From the NCBI GenBank assembly GCA_947302185.1, contig CAMYVI010000041.1:1-13645 (forward strand): DNA of 13,645 bases, in the 5' to 3' direction. This DNA comes from an uncultured Lachnospiraceae bacterium. Lineage in GTDB: Bacteria; Bacillota_A; Clostridia; Lachnospirales; Lachnospiraceae. The first letter of the stretch is position 1. Each line of letters begins with the position of its first letter. This document shows positions 7,125-13,645 of this stretch, piece by piece. The notes beneath the pieces were generated by a model. The model did no database searches and had not been told where the DNA came from. It worked only from the letters and a program-made list of their open reading frames with translations. The translations under genes were made by a program, and so were the position numbers.

Positions 7125-8573
7125 TCAATATGCCTTCCCCCAGTAGACCAGCTTGCGTGCTTTCCTGCCGCAGCAGATACAGGTCGCTTCCTCGGGAGCT
7201 TCCGCCTCATCCCCGAACGGCATGCAGCGCGATGTGCATGTGGTATCTGCTTTGATCTGCTCCTCGCATGCTACATCTCCGCACCAATAAGCCTTGATAA
7301 ATCCCGGCTTCTCGTCCGCTGTCTTTTTGAACTCGTCGTATGTGAAGGCTTCATAGGTATGAGCCTCGCGGAATGCAAGAGCTCTCTCGAACATATCCTT
7401 CTGAATCGTATCAAGAAGCTTTACTGATTCGGATGCTACATCTTCAATCCTGACCTGAAGCTTTTCACGGGTATCACGGCGCACCAGTACACACTCGCCG
7501 CGTTCAATATCTTTCGGGCCGATCTCGACCCTCATCGGGACTCCGCGCATCTCCTGCTCGGCGAACTTATAGCCCGGTGAACGGTCAGTATCATCGATCT
7601 TCGTACGGATACCTGCCGCTTTCAGCGCATCTCGTATCTCAGCAGCCTTATCCATGACTCCCTCCGCCTTCTGACGGATCGGAATAACTACGCACTGTGT
7701 CGGAGCGACCTTTGGCGGAAGAACAAGACCGGAATCATCACCGTGGACCATAATGACAGCGCCGATAAGGCGTGTCGTCATACCCCATGAAGTCTGATGA
7801 ACATATTTCAGCTTATTGTCCCTGTCCGTGTACTGAATATCGAAAGCTTTAGCAAATCCGTCTCCGAAATTATGACTTGTTCCCGACTGAAGCGCTTTCC
7901 CGTCATGCATAAGTGCCTCAACAGTAAAAGTAGCTTCCGCTCCCGCGAACTTTTCCTTATCTGTCTTGCGGCCGCGTACGACCGGGATAGCAAGAAAGTC
8001 CTCAAGAAAATCGGCATAGACGTTCAGCATCTGCTCGGTTCTTTCCTGTGCTTCCTCAGCAGTTGCATGCGCCGTGTGGCCTTCCTGCCACAGGAATTCG
8101 CGGGAACGCAGGAACGGACGGGTTGTTTTCTCCCAGCGGACAACAGAGCACCATTGATTATAGAGTTTCGGCAGGTCCCGGTAAGACTGAATATCCTTAT
8201 TATAGAGATCACAGAAAAGCGTCTCGGATGTCGGACGCACACACATACGCTCCTGAAGCTCACTCAGACCGCCATGCGTCACCCATGCAACTTCCGGCGC
8301 AAACCCTTCGACATGATCTTTTTCTTTTTCAAGAAGGCTCTCCGGAATGAACATCGGCAGATAAACATTTTCAACTCCGGTTTCCTTAAATCTGCGGTCC
8401 AGTTCTGCACGAATATTTTCCCAGATGGCATAGCCTGCCGGCTTAAAGACCATACAGCCCTTTACAGATGTATATCCGGTTAGTTCAGCCTTCTTGACGA
8501 CATCGGTATACCACTGGGCAAAATCTTCATCCCGGGATGTTATTGCTTCAACAAGTTTTTTCTCCTGTGCCAT
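7125..8573 (-). CDS. proS: Prolyl-tRNA synthetase, archaeal/eukaryotic type
   Basis: ProRS charges tRNA-Pro with proline in the cytoplasm. At 482 aa it belongs to the shorter ProS type 3 (archaeal/eukaryotic-like) group, which lacks the inserted editing domain of the roughly 570-aa bacterial form. Class II motifs are visible: RPTSET at 113-118, motif 2 [17 protein letters not shown] at 154-170, and motif 3 [17 protein letters not shown] at 264-280. The C-terminal extension carries the zinc-binding cysteines (WCGDVAC, CTSRC and CICC stretches) and ends in tyrosine, also typical of this type. The ATG at 8573 has AGGAAAG 6-7 nt upstream. It follows the dCMP deaminase gene after only 24 bp and ends in a terminator. 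No T-box leader is present. Confidence 0.96.
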   Translation of the reverse strand: MAQEKKLVEAITSRDEDFAQWYTDVVKKAELTGYTSVKGCMVFKPAGYAIWENIRAELDRRFKETGVENVYLPMFIPESLLEKEKDHVEGFAPEVAWVTHGGLSELQERMCVRPTSETLFCDLYNKDIQSYRDLPKLYNQWCSVVRWEKTTRPFLRSREFLWQEGHTAHATAEEAQERTEQMLNVYADFLEDFLAIPVVRGRKTDKEKFAGAEATFTVEALMHDGKALQSGTSHNFGDGFAKAFDIQYTDRDNKLKYVHQTSWGMTTRLIGAVIMVHGDDSGLVLPPKVAPTQCVVIPIRQKAEGVMDKAAEIRDALKAAGIRTKIDDTDRSPGYKFAEQEMRGVPMRVEIGPKDIERGECVLVRRDTREKLQVRIEDVASESVKLLDTIQKDMFERALAFREAHTYEAFTYDEFKKTADEKPGFIKAYWCGDVACEEQIKADTTCTSRCMPFGDEAEAPEEATCICCGRKARKLVYWGKAY

Positions 8574-8597
8574 TAGTTCTTTCCTCTTCCTACTGTT

Positions 8598-9086
8598 TTA
8601 TAGATTTATTTTCATTTCGCGGTTCGAACGATTGTATTTGTAGTACCTTACCCCGGCAGCGTCAAACATCCGCTTGGAGGCGATGACAGACGGTGTGTCT
8701 GCGTATTTGTCGCAGTCATAAATGACCGTACGGATGCCTGCCTGAATAATCGCCTTCGCGCACTCATTACACGGAAAAAGCGAAACATATATCTTCGCCC
8801 CTTCGAGACTGCCTCCCCGGTAATTCAGAATAGCATTAAGCTCACTGTGTGTCGAGTAAAAATATTTATTCTTGAGCGGATCGTCGCCATCCCTGTTCCA
8901 CGGAAAGTCGTCATCGGAGCATCCTTTCGGAAACCCGTTATATCCCATGGACAGAATCTTATTGTCATCGCTGACTATGCACGCACCGACCTGTGTATTC
9001 GGATCTTTGGAGCGCATGCCGCTCAGAAATGCGACACCCATAAAATACTCATCCCACGTCAGATAATCCTTTCTCTTATCGCTCAT
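8598..9086 (-). CDS. comEB: Deoxycytidylate (dCMP) deaminase
   Basis: This zinc enzyme converts dCMP to dUMP, feeding thymidylate synthesis. The 162-aa sequence has the cytidine/deoxycytidylate deaminase zinc site: H80 and catalytic E82 in STHSELNAIL, and C106 and C109 in FPCNEC. The central residue of the HxE motif is serine rather than the more common alanine, and the ligands are intact. The N-terminal MGVAFLSGMRSKDPNTQVGA and NGFPKGCSDDDFPW are typical of dCMP deaminases such as Bacillus ComEB rather than of CMP/dC deaminases or tRNA adenosine deaminases. The ATG at 9086 is preceded by AGGGGAATTAT. It sits 38 bp after upp and 24 bp before proS with no terminator, so the three are probably one operon. 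The gene name follows Bacillus. A role in competence is not implied. Confidence 0.93.
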   Translation of the reverse strand: MSDKRKDYLTWDEYFMGVAFLSGMRSKDPNTQVGACIVSDDNKILSMGYNGFPKGCSDDDFPWNRDGDDPLKNKYFYSTHSELNAILNYRGGSLEGAKIYVSLFPCNECAKAIIQAGIRTVIYDCDKYADTPSVIASKRMFDAAGVRYYKYNRSNREMKINL

Positions 9087-9124
9087 ATAATTCCCCTTTT
9101 ACCACTGCATAGCCGCTGATAGTT

Positions 9125-9754
9125 TTACTTGGTACCGAAAATACGATCGCCTGCATCGCCGAGACCGGGCACGATATAACCGATCTCATTAAGTTTTTCA
9201 TCGAGAGCACCGATATAAACGTCCACATCCGGGTGAGCCTCTGTGAGGGCCTTCACACCTTCCGGAGCAGCGATAATGCACAGGAAACGGATATTGGTGC
9301 ATCCGTGCTTCTTGAGCTGTGCAATCGCATCTTTGGCTGATCCGCCTGTTGCGAGCATAGGATCGACCACGAATACATCTCTGTCCTGAATGTCTGCCGG
9401 AAGTTTGCAGTAATATTCGACAGGCTCAAGCGTTTCATGATCGCGGTAGAGACCGATATGACCTATTTTTGCGGCAGGAAGAAGCATTTCCATACCTGTG
9501 ACCATACCGAGACCGGCGCGGAGGATCGGGATAATAGCAAGCTTCTTACCTGCTATTTTCTTGCAGATTGTATCTCCCATCGGGGTAGTAACAGGATACT
9601 CTTCAAGCTCGAGATTTCTTGTCGCCTCGTAGGTCTCAAGCATTGCAATCTCCGAAATCAGCTCGCGGAACTGTTTTGTGCCTGTTTCTATGTTGCGGAT
9701 AATTCCAATTTTGTGCTGAATCAGCGGGTGATCCATAATAAATACTTTACCCAT
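9125..9754 (-). CDS. upp: Uracil phosphoribosyltransferase
   Basis: Upp salvages uracil, converting it with PRPP to UMP. The 209-aa protein has the normal family length. The PRPP loop is [13 protein letters not shown] at 128-140 and the uracil-binding C-terminal stretch is [17 protein letters not shown]. The conserved [10 protein letters not shown] is at 75-84 and VTTPMGDT at 55-62. The ATG at 9754 has AGGAGG 5 nt upstream, one of the best ribosome binding sites in the window, and an 8-bp hairpin lies two bases further upstream. In many Firmicutes upp sits near tsaC (ywlC), rpiB and the dCMP deaminase gene. Here rpiB is missing and a hairpin-rich gap lies between tsaC and upp. I saw no clear promoter in the gap. 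Confidence 0.97.
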   Translation of the reverse strand: MGKVFIMDHPLIQHKIGIIRNIETGTKQFRELISEIAMLETYEATRNLELEEYPVTTPMGDTICKKIAGKKLAIIPILRAGLGMVTGMEMLLPAAKIGHIGLYRDHETLEPVEYYCKLPADIQDRDVFVVDPMLATGGSAKDAIAQLKKHGCTNIRFLCIIAAPEGVKALTEAHPDVDVYIGALDEKLNEIGYIVPGLGDAGDRIFGTK

Positions 9755-9767
9755 TTTTTCCTCCTCT

Positions 9768-9787
9768 CTGAAAGCTTATGCTTTCAG
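9768..9787 (-). promoter_or_regulatory. Hairpin directly upstream of the upp ribosome binding site
   Basis: CTGAAAGC (9768-9775) and GCTTTCAG (9780-9787) form a perfect 8-bp stem with a 4-nt loop. It ends two bases before the AGGAGG of upp. There is no following T-run, so it is not a terminator. It could protect the 5' end of the mRNA or affect ribosome loading. The function is inference. Confidence 0.5.
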
Positions 9788-9852
9788 CTGCAGGCGTCCC
9801 GGCACTGTTATGCCGTGCGCCATACCTTTACTGCATGTATTAAAAGAGCTAG

Positions 9853-10070
9853 TCGGAAGTTGCGCAGGCAACTTCTAAGGCGCATTTATGCGCCGATTTA
9901 TTCTTCATCGCGCAATACTCGTGACTTAAGTCATGAGATACGCGCGCAAAGTGAAATTTGGCTTCATCGTGAGTACAATCTCGCGATGAAGAATAAAAGC
10001 CTCCGGCGGTTCGCAGACGTGCGCAGTGGAAAGCGCTTTATGCGCCGGGTCCCGCGAGCGGAACGCGAAC
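9853..10070. other. Dense multi-hairpin tract in the tsaC-upp gap (possible structured RNA or palindromic repeat)
   Basis: This fills most of the 341-bp non-coding gap. Visible inverted repeats are: GAAGTTGC/GCAACTTC (9856-9863 with 9868-9875); GGCGCAT/ATGCGCC (9879-9885 with 9888-9894); a perfect 16-bp pair at 9897-9912 and 9982-9997; the palindrome around TGACTTAAGTCA (9918-9937, one G-T); CTTCATCGTGAG with CTCGCGATGAAG (9962-9973, 9980-9991, one T-G); GTTCGC/GCGAAC (10009-10014, 10065-10070), enclosing GCGCA/TGCGC (10021-10025, 10041-10045); and GTCCCGC/GCGGAAC (10049-10055, 10058-10064). Wobble pairs in two stems favour a plus-strand RNA and in one a minus-strand RNA, so the transcribed strand is unclear. 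I do not recognise a known RNA family. An open plus-strand frame across it is not convincing as a gene. Confidence 0.6.
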
Positions 10071-10095
10071 ACAAATCGCTGTACGAGCCCTGAAA

Positions 10096-11163
10096 TCATG
10101 CATCACTGCCGGCCTGTATGACCCTGTGCCCTGCCGCTTTCAGCAGACGGTTCATAATGGCCCGGCCCATTCTCGGAGTCTCAAATGACTCCGACAGGAT
10201 AACGTCCGTCCCCTCGTCATCGAACTCCCTCAGAACCCTGAAAAGCCTTCTTGCGATTTCCTTATCGGTCTGCCGGCTTCCCATATTTTTCACATCGTAC
10301 ATCGAATACGCTTCCGCCGTCTCATCGGCAGCGATAATGCCCACAGAGCGGCCTTCCTTTCGGGAAGTTTCTGCCAGTTCGAGTATCGTGCGGACTACAT
10401 CCTTCTCATCGCCCTCTACGATTGTCAGCTGTGCTTTCGGTGCATAATGCCGGTACATCATTCCCGGAGCTTTAGGACGAAGATTTTCCTCCTCATTATT
10501 ATCGAGTATCGCCGGATCGATCAGTACTTCTCCGAGAACCTCCTCGAGTTTTTCCATATTTATATAGCCCGGCCTGAGCAGCATAGGAATCTCGTCCGTA
10601 AAATCGACAATGGTCGACTCCAATCCGATTCTGACTTCACCCCCGTCGATGATCATATCTATCTTACCGTCAAGATCTTCACGGACATGTTCCGCGATTG
10701 TAGGTGACGGCCGGCCGGATGTATTGGCTGACGGAGCAGCTATGTAACCGCCCGCTGCACGGATCAGAGCAAGAGCTACCGGATGATTCGGCATGCGCAC
10801 CGCTACAGTTGACAATCCTCCGCTGGTGGTATCCGGTACAATACTTTTCTTATTAAATACCATCGTCAGAGGACCCGGCCACCAGACGGAAGCGAGCTTT
10901 AAGGCTTTCTCCGGAATCTCGGCCGCAATAAGATCCAGGTTATCCATATCAGCGATATGGACTATCAATGGATTATTAGAGGGGCGTCCTTTGGCTGTAT
11001 ATATTTTTTCCGAAGCCTCAGGGTTCAATGCATCGCCGCCAAGCCCGTAGACGGTTTCTGTGGGAAACGCAACTAATCCCCCTCTTTTCAGAATTTCTCC
11101 CGCTCTCCTGATCACCTGAGGATCGGGAGAGGCAGGGTCTACTGTTATATACTCTGTCTCCAT
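10096..11163 (-). CDS. tsaC: L-threonylcarbamoyladenylate synthase (Sua5/YwlC type)
   Basis: This enzyme makes threonylcarbamoyl-AMP from threonine, bicarbonate and ATP, the first step of the t6A37 modification of ANN-decoding tRNAs. The protein is about 355 aa, the long Sua5 form. The N-terminal YrdC domain carries LVAFPTETVYGLGGDA, the KGRPSNNPL motif and SANTSGRPSPT. The linker APGMMYRHYAPKA leads to a C-terminal Sua5 domain. I chose the ATG at 11163, 9 nt after GAGGTG (11173-11178). A GTG at 11175 would also be in frame but falls inside that ribosome binding site. The ribosome binding site overlaps the stop codon of the GH18 gene (11177-11179), so translation of the two is probably coupled. 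The partner enzymes TsaD, TsaB and TsaE are not in the window. Confidence 0.95.
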   Translation of the reverse strand: METEYITVDPASPDPQVIRRAGEILKRGGLVAFPTETVYGLGGDALNPEASEKIYTAKGRPSNNPLIVHIADMDNLDLIAAEIPEKALKLASVWWPGPLTMVFNKKSIVPDTTSGGLSTVAVRMPNHPVALALIRAAGGYIAAPSANTSGRPSPTIAEHVREDLDGKIDMIIDGGEVRIGLESTIVDFTDEIPMLLRPGYINMEKLEEVLGEVLIDPAILDNNEEENLRPKAPGMMYRHYAPKAQLTIVEGDEKDVVRTILELAETSRKEGRSVGIIAADETAEAYSMYDVKNMGSRQTDKEIARRLFRVLREFDDEGTDVILSESFETPRMGRAIMNRLLKAAGHRVIQAGSDA

Positions 11164-11176
11164 AATCGGCCGCACC

Positions 11177-12862
11177 TCATCCGGCAGTCAGATGATCTGA
11201 AATAGTGTTCCAGACATCCGGCGTTTCCAATCCTAGTTTCCACTCAGCAACACCAGCGCAGCCGTTCTCTTCGATTACTTTCATTTTTTCTTCAATCGAA
11301 GTGACGTCTTCAAGCCACATCTGATAATATGTGGTCTCATCCTGCAATTCAACGTAATACTGAGCGGCTTCGTTTTCCCAATTCATATCCAGACCGCGTT
11401 CGTCTGCCCATTGCCGGGCCTCGCTCATTCCGAATGCCTTACTGTCAGGCGCTTCCTGACTTGTAGTCATCCACAGACGGGTAAAGAAAGGAATGGCGAT
11501 AATCGTCTGCTCTGCCGACACTTCAGACATTGTGTCTTCAATCCCGGCCTTCACAAATGAAATGGACGCTACAGAACCGGCTTCAGGAGAACCCGGCCGA
11601 TGTTCATCATAGCACATACAGATAACATAGTCCGCAACACGGGCCTGCTCCCTGCGGTTCAGGTATCTGGTATACTCGGGTACATAATCACAAATTGACA
11701 GAATCAGTCCCGCATTCCTGCATCCGATGGACATTTCTCTCACAAATTGAAGGAAATACGGAGCACATTCTTCAGATACATTCTCATAGTCAATATTGAT
11801 ACCGTCTGCACCCGCAGCCTGCACCATCGAAACCGTATCTGCGACCAGTTTTTCACGGACCGCATCCGATGAGAGAGCAGCAAGTGTATCGGCCGCCCCG
11901 TTTATCTTCCCGTCAAAATCATTCATGACTGCCCAGACCTGAAGGCCCATGCTGTGAGCGGTATCGACATATGATGCAGATGCAAGAGACGCCTGCTCTC
12001 CTTCTGTTGAGTCAAGAAGGAACCAGACAGGAGCGATGACATTGACACCGGTAACGTTTTCAAGACTCGCGGAGAGCGCATCATTTGCTAACTGCGATGA
12101 CACCTGATGATAAAGAAGATTCACACTTCCGTCTCTTAAGATGTGTGTGTATTCCCCGGTTTTTATTACCGGTTCGTCCTCTTTTGTGAACACAACTCCG
12201 TCAAGGCATTCATCCTGAACGTAACCGCGCAGACCATCCTCCGTCTGGACCATCGTCCATCCTTCCGTCTTTCCTTTTCCCGGGCTTCCGTCTGCTTTAA
12301 CGTCTATTACCCTTATCCGGGACCCCTCTTCGATTTTAGTCAGGACTTTGCTCTTGATACCCGCGCGGTAGCGCACGTAAGTATCCTGCACAACAGTCTC
12401 AGCGTTGTAGTTCCACAGTGTCTGTACAACAACTCTGGCCGGATCGTCCAGCCTGGTAACTTTTGCGTTTGCAAAATCTTCCACGAAATCGCAGGCCACA
12501 TACGTTTGATCATCTATAACACGTATTTCATTGGCCGCGTCATATCTCATCTTCTCTGTCGGTGTTGTCACGATCATTGTCCCTGCAGCGCTGTCATAAA
12601 AAATACTGCCGGAAATTTCATTTGACACTATTTCATAGGGAAGATACATTACGCCGTCAATAATTCTCGCACTTTTCCCTGAGATTCCTTCATCCGTGAC
12701 AAGTGCCGCTTCATCGTCTGAAGTGATATTGTAATAATTTCGAAGATCCATGCGCTCTTTTGTGGGAGTGACCCTCCCGATCAGAAATGCAACGATTCCC
12801 AGAACGGAAAGGATTCCGACAAGCGCCAGAATAAATGCTACCGGTGTTTTCTGCTTATTCAT
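11177..12862 (-). CDS. Membrane-anchored SH3 and GH18-domain glycosidase
   Basis: This looks like an envelope glycoside hydrolase with 561 aa. The N-terminal membrane helix (about residues 8-30, after the positive MNKQK start) could be an uncleaved anchor or signal. Residues 60-150 resemble a copper amine oxidase N-like stalk domain (ARIIDGVMYLPYEIV, then YVACDFVEDF). Residues 155-225 look like a bacterial SH3 domain, with GWTMVQTEDGLRGYV. From about 245 a GH18 barrel follows. Its active-site signature is DGINIDYE at 353-360 with E360 as the likely acid/base, and YDEH is at 418-421. The N in place of the first inner D of DxxDxDxE is common in the SleL/YaaH-like GH18 branch that acts on peptidoglycan. 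The substrate is inferred to be cell-wall glycan but is not proven. The ATG at 12862 has GAGAG 5 nt upstream. Two promoters precede it, and tsaC is coupled downstream. Confidence 0.88.
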   Translation of the reverse strand: MNKQKTPVAFILALVGILSVLGIVAFLIGRVTPTKERMDLRNYYNITSDDEAALVTDEGISGKSARIIDGVMYLPYEIVSNEISGSIFYDSAAGTMIVTTPTEKMRYDAANEIRVIDDQTYVACDFVEDFANAKVTRLDDPARVVVQTLWNYNAETVVQDTYVRYRAGIKSKVLTKIEEGSRIRVIDVKADGSPGKGKTEGWTMVQTEDGLRGYVQDECLDGVVFTKEDEPVIKTGEYTHILRDGSVNLLYHQVSSQLANDALSASLENVTGVNVIAPVWFLLDSTEGEQASLASASYVDTAHSMGLQVWAVMNDFDGKINGAADTLAALSSDAVREKLVADTVSMVQAAGADGINIDYENVSEECAPYFLQFVREMSIGCRNAGLILSICDYVPEYTRYLNRREQARVADYVICMCYDEHRPGSPEAGSVASISFVKAGIEDTMSEVSAEQTIIAIPFFTRLWMTTSQEAPDSKAFGMSEARQWADERGLDMNWENEAAQYYVELQDETTYYQMWLEDVTSIEEKMKVIEENGCAGVAEWKLGLETPDVWNTISDHLTAG

Positions 12863-12900
12863 ACATTCTCTCTTTTTAAATCATGCCTATAGTCTTGAAC

Positions 12901-12929
12901 ATTTTATCACCAAACTTCTGATTCGTAAA
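12901..12929 (-). promoter_or_regulatory. Candidate proximal promoter of the GH18-tsaC unit
   Basis: On the minus strand, TTTACG (12924-12929), a 17-bp spacer and TAAAAT (12901-12906) lie about 40-70 bp before the GH18 start codon. The -35 box is only a 4 of 6 match. Confidence 0.4.
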
Positions 12930-12948
12930 TTGCCGATAATAAAAAGAA

Positions 12949-12977
12949 AATATAAGAAAAATACCGTTTGCGGTCAA
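12949..12977 (-). promoter_or_regulatory. Candidate distal promoter of the GH18-tsaC unit
   Basis: On the minus strand, TTGACC (12972-12977), a 17-bp spacer and TATATT (12949-12954) each match sigma-A consensus at 5 of 6 bases. It is the better of two promoter-like pairs in the 305-bp spacer between the GH18 gene and the divergent small gene. Confidence 0.6.
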
Positions 12978-13031
12978 ATGATACAAAATTCGGCACTTTT
13001 TCAAATTCATTATCCTATATTACACACTTTC

Positions 13032-13109
13032 GGGCAAAGTATTGACTTCCCCATGCAAAAATACATAATGTAAAAACAGAGGATCCTCCCGGGCAATATT
13101 CCTTTGCCC
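13032..13109. promoter_or_regulatory. Inverted repeat flanking the promoter of the small plus-strand gene
   Basis: GGGCAAAG (13032-13039) and CTTTGCCC (13102-13109) are exact reverse complements placed on either side of the promoter. An extra GGGCAA at 13091-13096 can pair locally with TTGCCC at 13104-13109. A perfect 10-bp palindrome GAGGATCCTC lies at 13079-13088, close to the expected transcription start. These could be operator or leader elements. No known regulator site is recognised. Confidence 0.35.
13042..13069 (+). promoter_or_regulatory. Candidate sigma-A promoter for the small plus-strand gene
   Basis: TTGACT (13042-13047), a 16-bp spacer and CATAAT (13064-13069) each match consensus at 5 of 6 bases. 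The start would be near 13076, leaving a leader of about 90 nt before the ATG at 13168. It points away from the GH18 promoters. Confidence 0.55.
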
Positions 13110-13167
13110 TTACCTGACAATTCATGTTTATTCAACAATATTCTCACGAAACCGGAGCACTATAACT

Positions 13168-13407
13168 ATGTCCAAAGAGTCAGTCCGCAAACGATATAAA
13201 GCATATTTCAAGGAATTCAAGCGTCTCAGGAAGGAAGGCTGCCGCTTTTATTATCCGGACGGAACTGAAGTCAGTCCTAAATTCCTGGCTGAGAAAATTG
13301 CTTATGATACCGGCGCGACTTACATGAGGGATCATGACTACGACCGGGAAGGGAAGGTGATGCGAATCAGTTTTACAAGAATAGCACTGAGTGACACGGA
13401 AGACTGA
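13168..13407 (+). CDS. Small charged hypothetical protein
   Basis: I do not recognise this 79-aa protein. It is rich in charged residues: the first 25 are strongly basic (SKESVRKRYKAYFKEFKRLR), followed by a CRFYYPDGTEV stretch and an acidic tail SDTED. It has a single cysteine and no membrane helix or signal peptide, so it is probably a soluble cytoplasmic protein. Support for it being real comes from a good promoter about 100 bp upstream, GGAG 10 nt before the ATG, a normal protein-like composition, and the lack of a competing frame on the other strand. It is the only plus-strand gene in the window and diverges from the GH18 gene. A hairpin at 13458-13518 could end its transcript. No function is proposed. 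Confidence 0.65.
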   Translation: MSKESVRKRYKAYFKEFKRLRKEGCRFYYPDGTEVSPKFLAEKIAYDTGATYMRDHDYDREGKVMRISFTRIALSDTED

Positions 13408-13457
13408 GTCTGCAATTCCGTTGTCATCTCCTGCTCTGACAATTTAATATCATCCAT

Positions 13458-13518
13458 ACGAAAGCCGCCCGGCATGAACTAAGTCTCTGACCTGCACAGC
13501 CGGGCGGTACCTTTTCGT
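13458..13518. terminator. Long GC-rich hairpin, possible bidirectional terminator
   Basis: CCGCCCGGC (13465-13473) and GCCGGGCGG (13499-13507) form a perfect 9-bp stem. Outer arms ACGAAA (13458-13463) and TTTCGT (13513-13518) extend it across a small internal loop. The apical loop is 25 nt. On the plus strand CTTTT follows four bases after the core stem. On the minus strand only CTTTCG follows. It sits 50 bp after the stop of the small plus-strand gene. Confidence 0.5.
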
Positions 13519-13594
13519 GGTTTCATAACATGATACCCTTGCATTTCACCTGTTTTCAGGTTAAAATGTCAACACCGTACAGATATGACATCAT

Positions 13595-13642
13595 CAAGAA
13601 CGCCTCGGCGTTCTTGCCGCGCCGCGCATGGTGCGAAGCACC
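13595..13642. repeat. Hairpin cluster cut by the right edge
   Basis: CAAGAACGCC (13595-13604) and GGCGTTCTTG (13607-13616) are a perfect 10-bp pair with a 2-nt gap. A GC-rich link follows, then GGTGC/GCACC (13630-13634, 13638-13642). The style is like the tract at 9853-10070, but the sequences are not clearly homologous. It may be the edge of a repeat element or a structured RNA. Confidence 0.45.
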
Positions 13643-13645
13643 TTC

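Noticed and set aside
7797..8483. A 228-codon plus-strand open frame
   Set aside because: It is antisense to proS, which is clearly coding.
8574..8597. T-box riboswitch ahead of proS
   Set aside because: The gap is only 24 bp and there is no conserved T-box sequence there or in the upp leader.
8612..8640. GGTTCGAAC resembling a tRNA T-loop
   Set aside because: It is inside the 3' end of the dCMP deaminase gene, and no acceptor or anticodon stems fit around it.
9437..10093. A 218-codon plus-strand open frame over the start of upp and the tsaC-upp gap
   Set aside because: Half of it is antisense to upp, the rest runs through the hairpins, the composition is low quality, and it lacks a convincing ribosome binding site.
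13556..13585. TTGACA on the minus strand as a promoter
   Set aside because: No acceptable -10 box follows at 16-18 bp and no gene lies downstream on that strand before the GH18 gene.
13556..13645. Minus-strand frame open to the right edge, ending in TGA at 13556-13558, as the 3' end of a further gene
   Set aside because: The 29 codons run through perfect hairpins and give a low-complexity start, so the support is too weak. Sequence beyond the edge would settle it.

Overview
The window looks like a chromosomal housekeeping segment of a low-to-moderate GC Firmicute, most likely class Clostridia and plausibly Lachnospiraceae. This rests on gene order (HU - RqcP - DivIC - TilS - HPRT - FtsH, the same order as the Bacillus/Clostridium core cluster), on AGGAGG-type ribosome binding sites, on sigma-A-like TTGACA/TATAAT promoters, and on an archaeal/eukaryotic-type prolyl-tRNA synthetase. 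Genus cannot be fixed from the sequence alone. Every recognisable gene lies on the minus strand except one small gene near the right edge, so biological order runs from right to left.

Right part, 13645 to 8573. A small plus-strand gene of unknown function (13168-13407) faces away from a membrane-anchored SH3/GH18 glycosidase gene (11177-12862). The two are separated by a promoter-rich spacer of about 305 bp. The GH18 gene is translationally coupled to tsaC (Sua5-type threonylcarbamoyl-AMP synthase). A 341-bp gap packed with inverted repeats follows. Next comes a pyrimidine/tRNA group: upp (uracil salvage), a dCMP deaminase and proS, closely spaced and closed by an intrinsic terminator at about 7064-7096.

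Middle part, 7038 to 4741. cca (tRNA CCA-adding enzyme) and trmL (wobble 2'-O-methyltransferase) form a pair. The HU gene then has its own strong promoter and a strong terminator.

Left part, 4683 to 1. rqcP (ribosome quality control), divIC (division), tilS (tRNA-Ile lysidine synthase), hpt (purine salvage) and ftsH (membrane AAA+ protease, cut by the left edge) make up the conserved cluster. tilS and hpt overlap. divIC has its own promoter and a terminator that starts at its stop codon. The sporulation genes that commonly sit in this cluster (yabP, yabQ, spoIIE) are absent from their expected places.

Together the genes serve tRNA maturation and charging (tsaC, tilS, trmL, cca, proS), nucleotide salvage (upp, dCMP deaminase, hpt), translation rescue (rqcP), nucleoid structure (HU) and envelope/division functions (divIC, ftsH, GH18). 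I saw no mobile element, CRISPR array, tRNA or rRNA. The strongest unexplained signal is the multi-hairpin tract at 9853-10070 between tsaC and upp. A second hairpin cluster is cut by the right edge.
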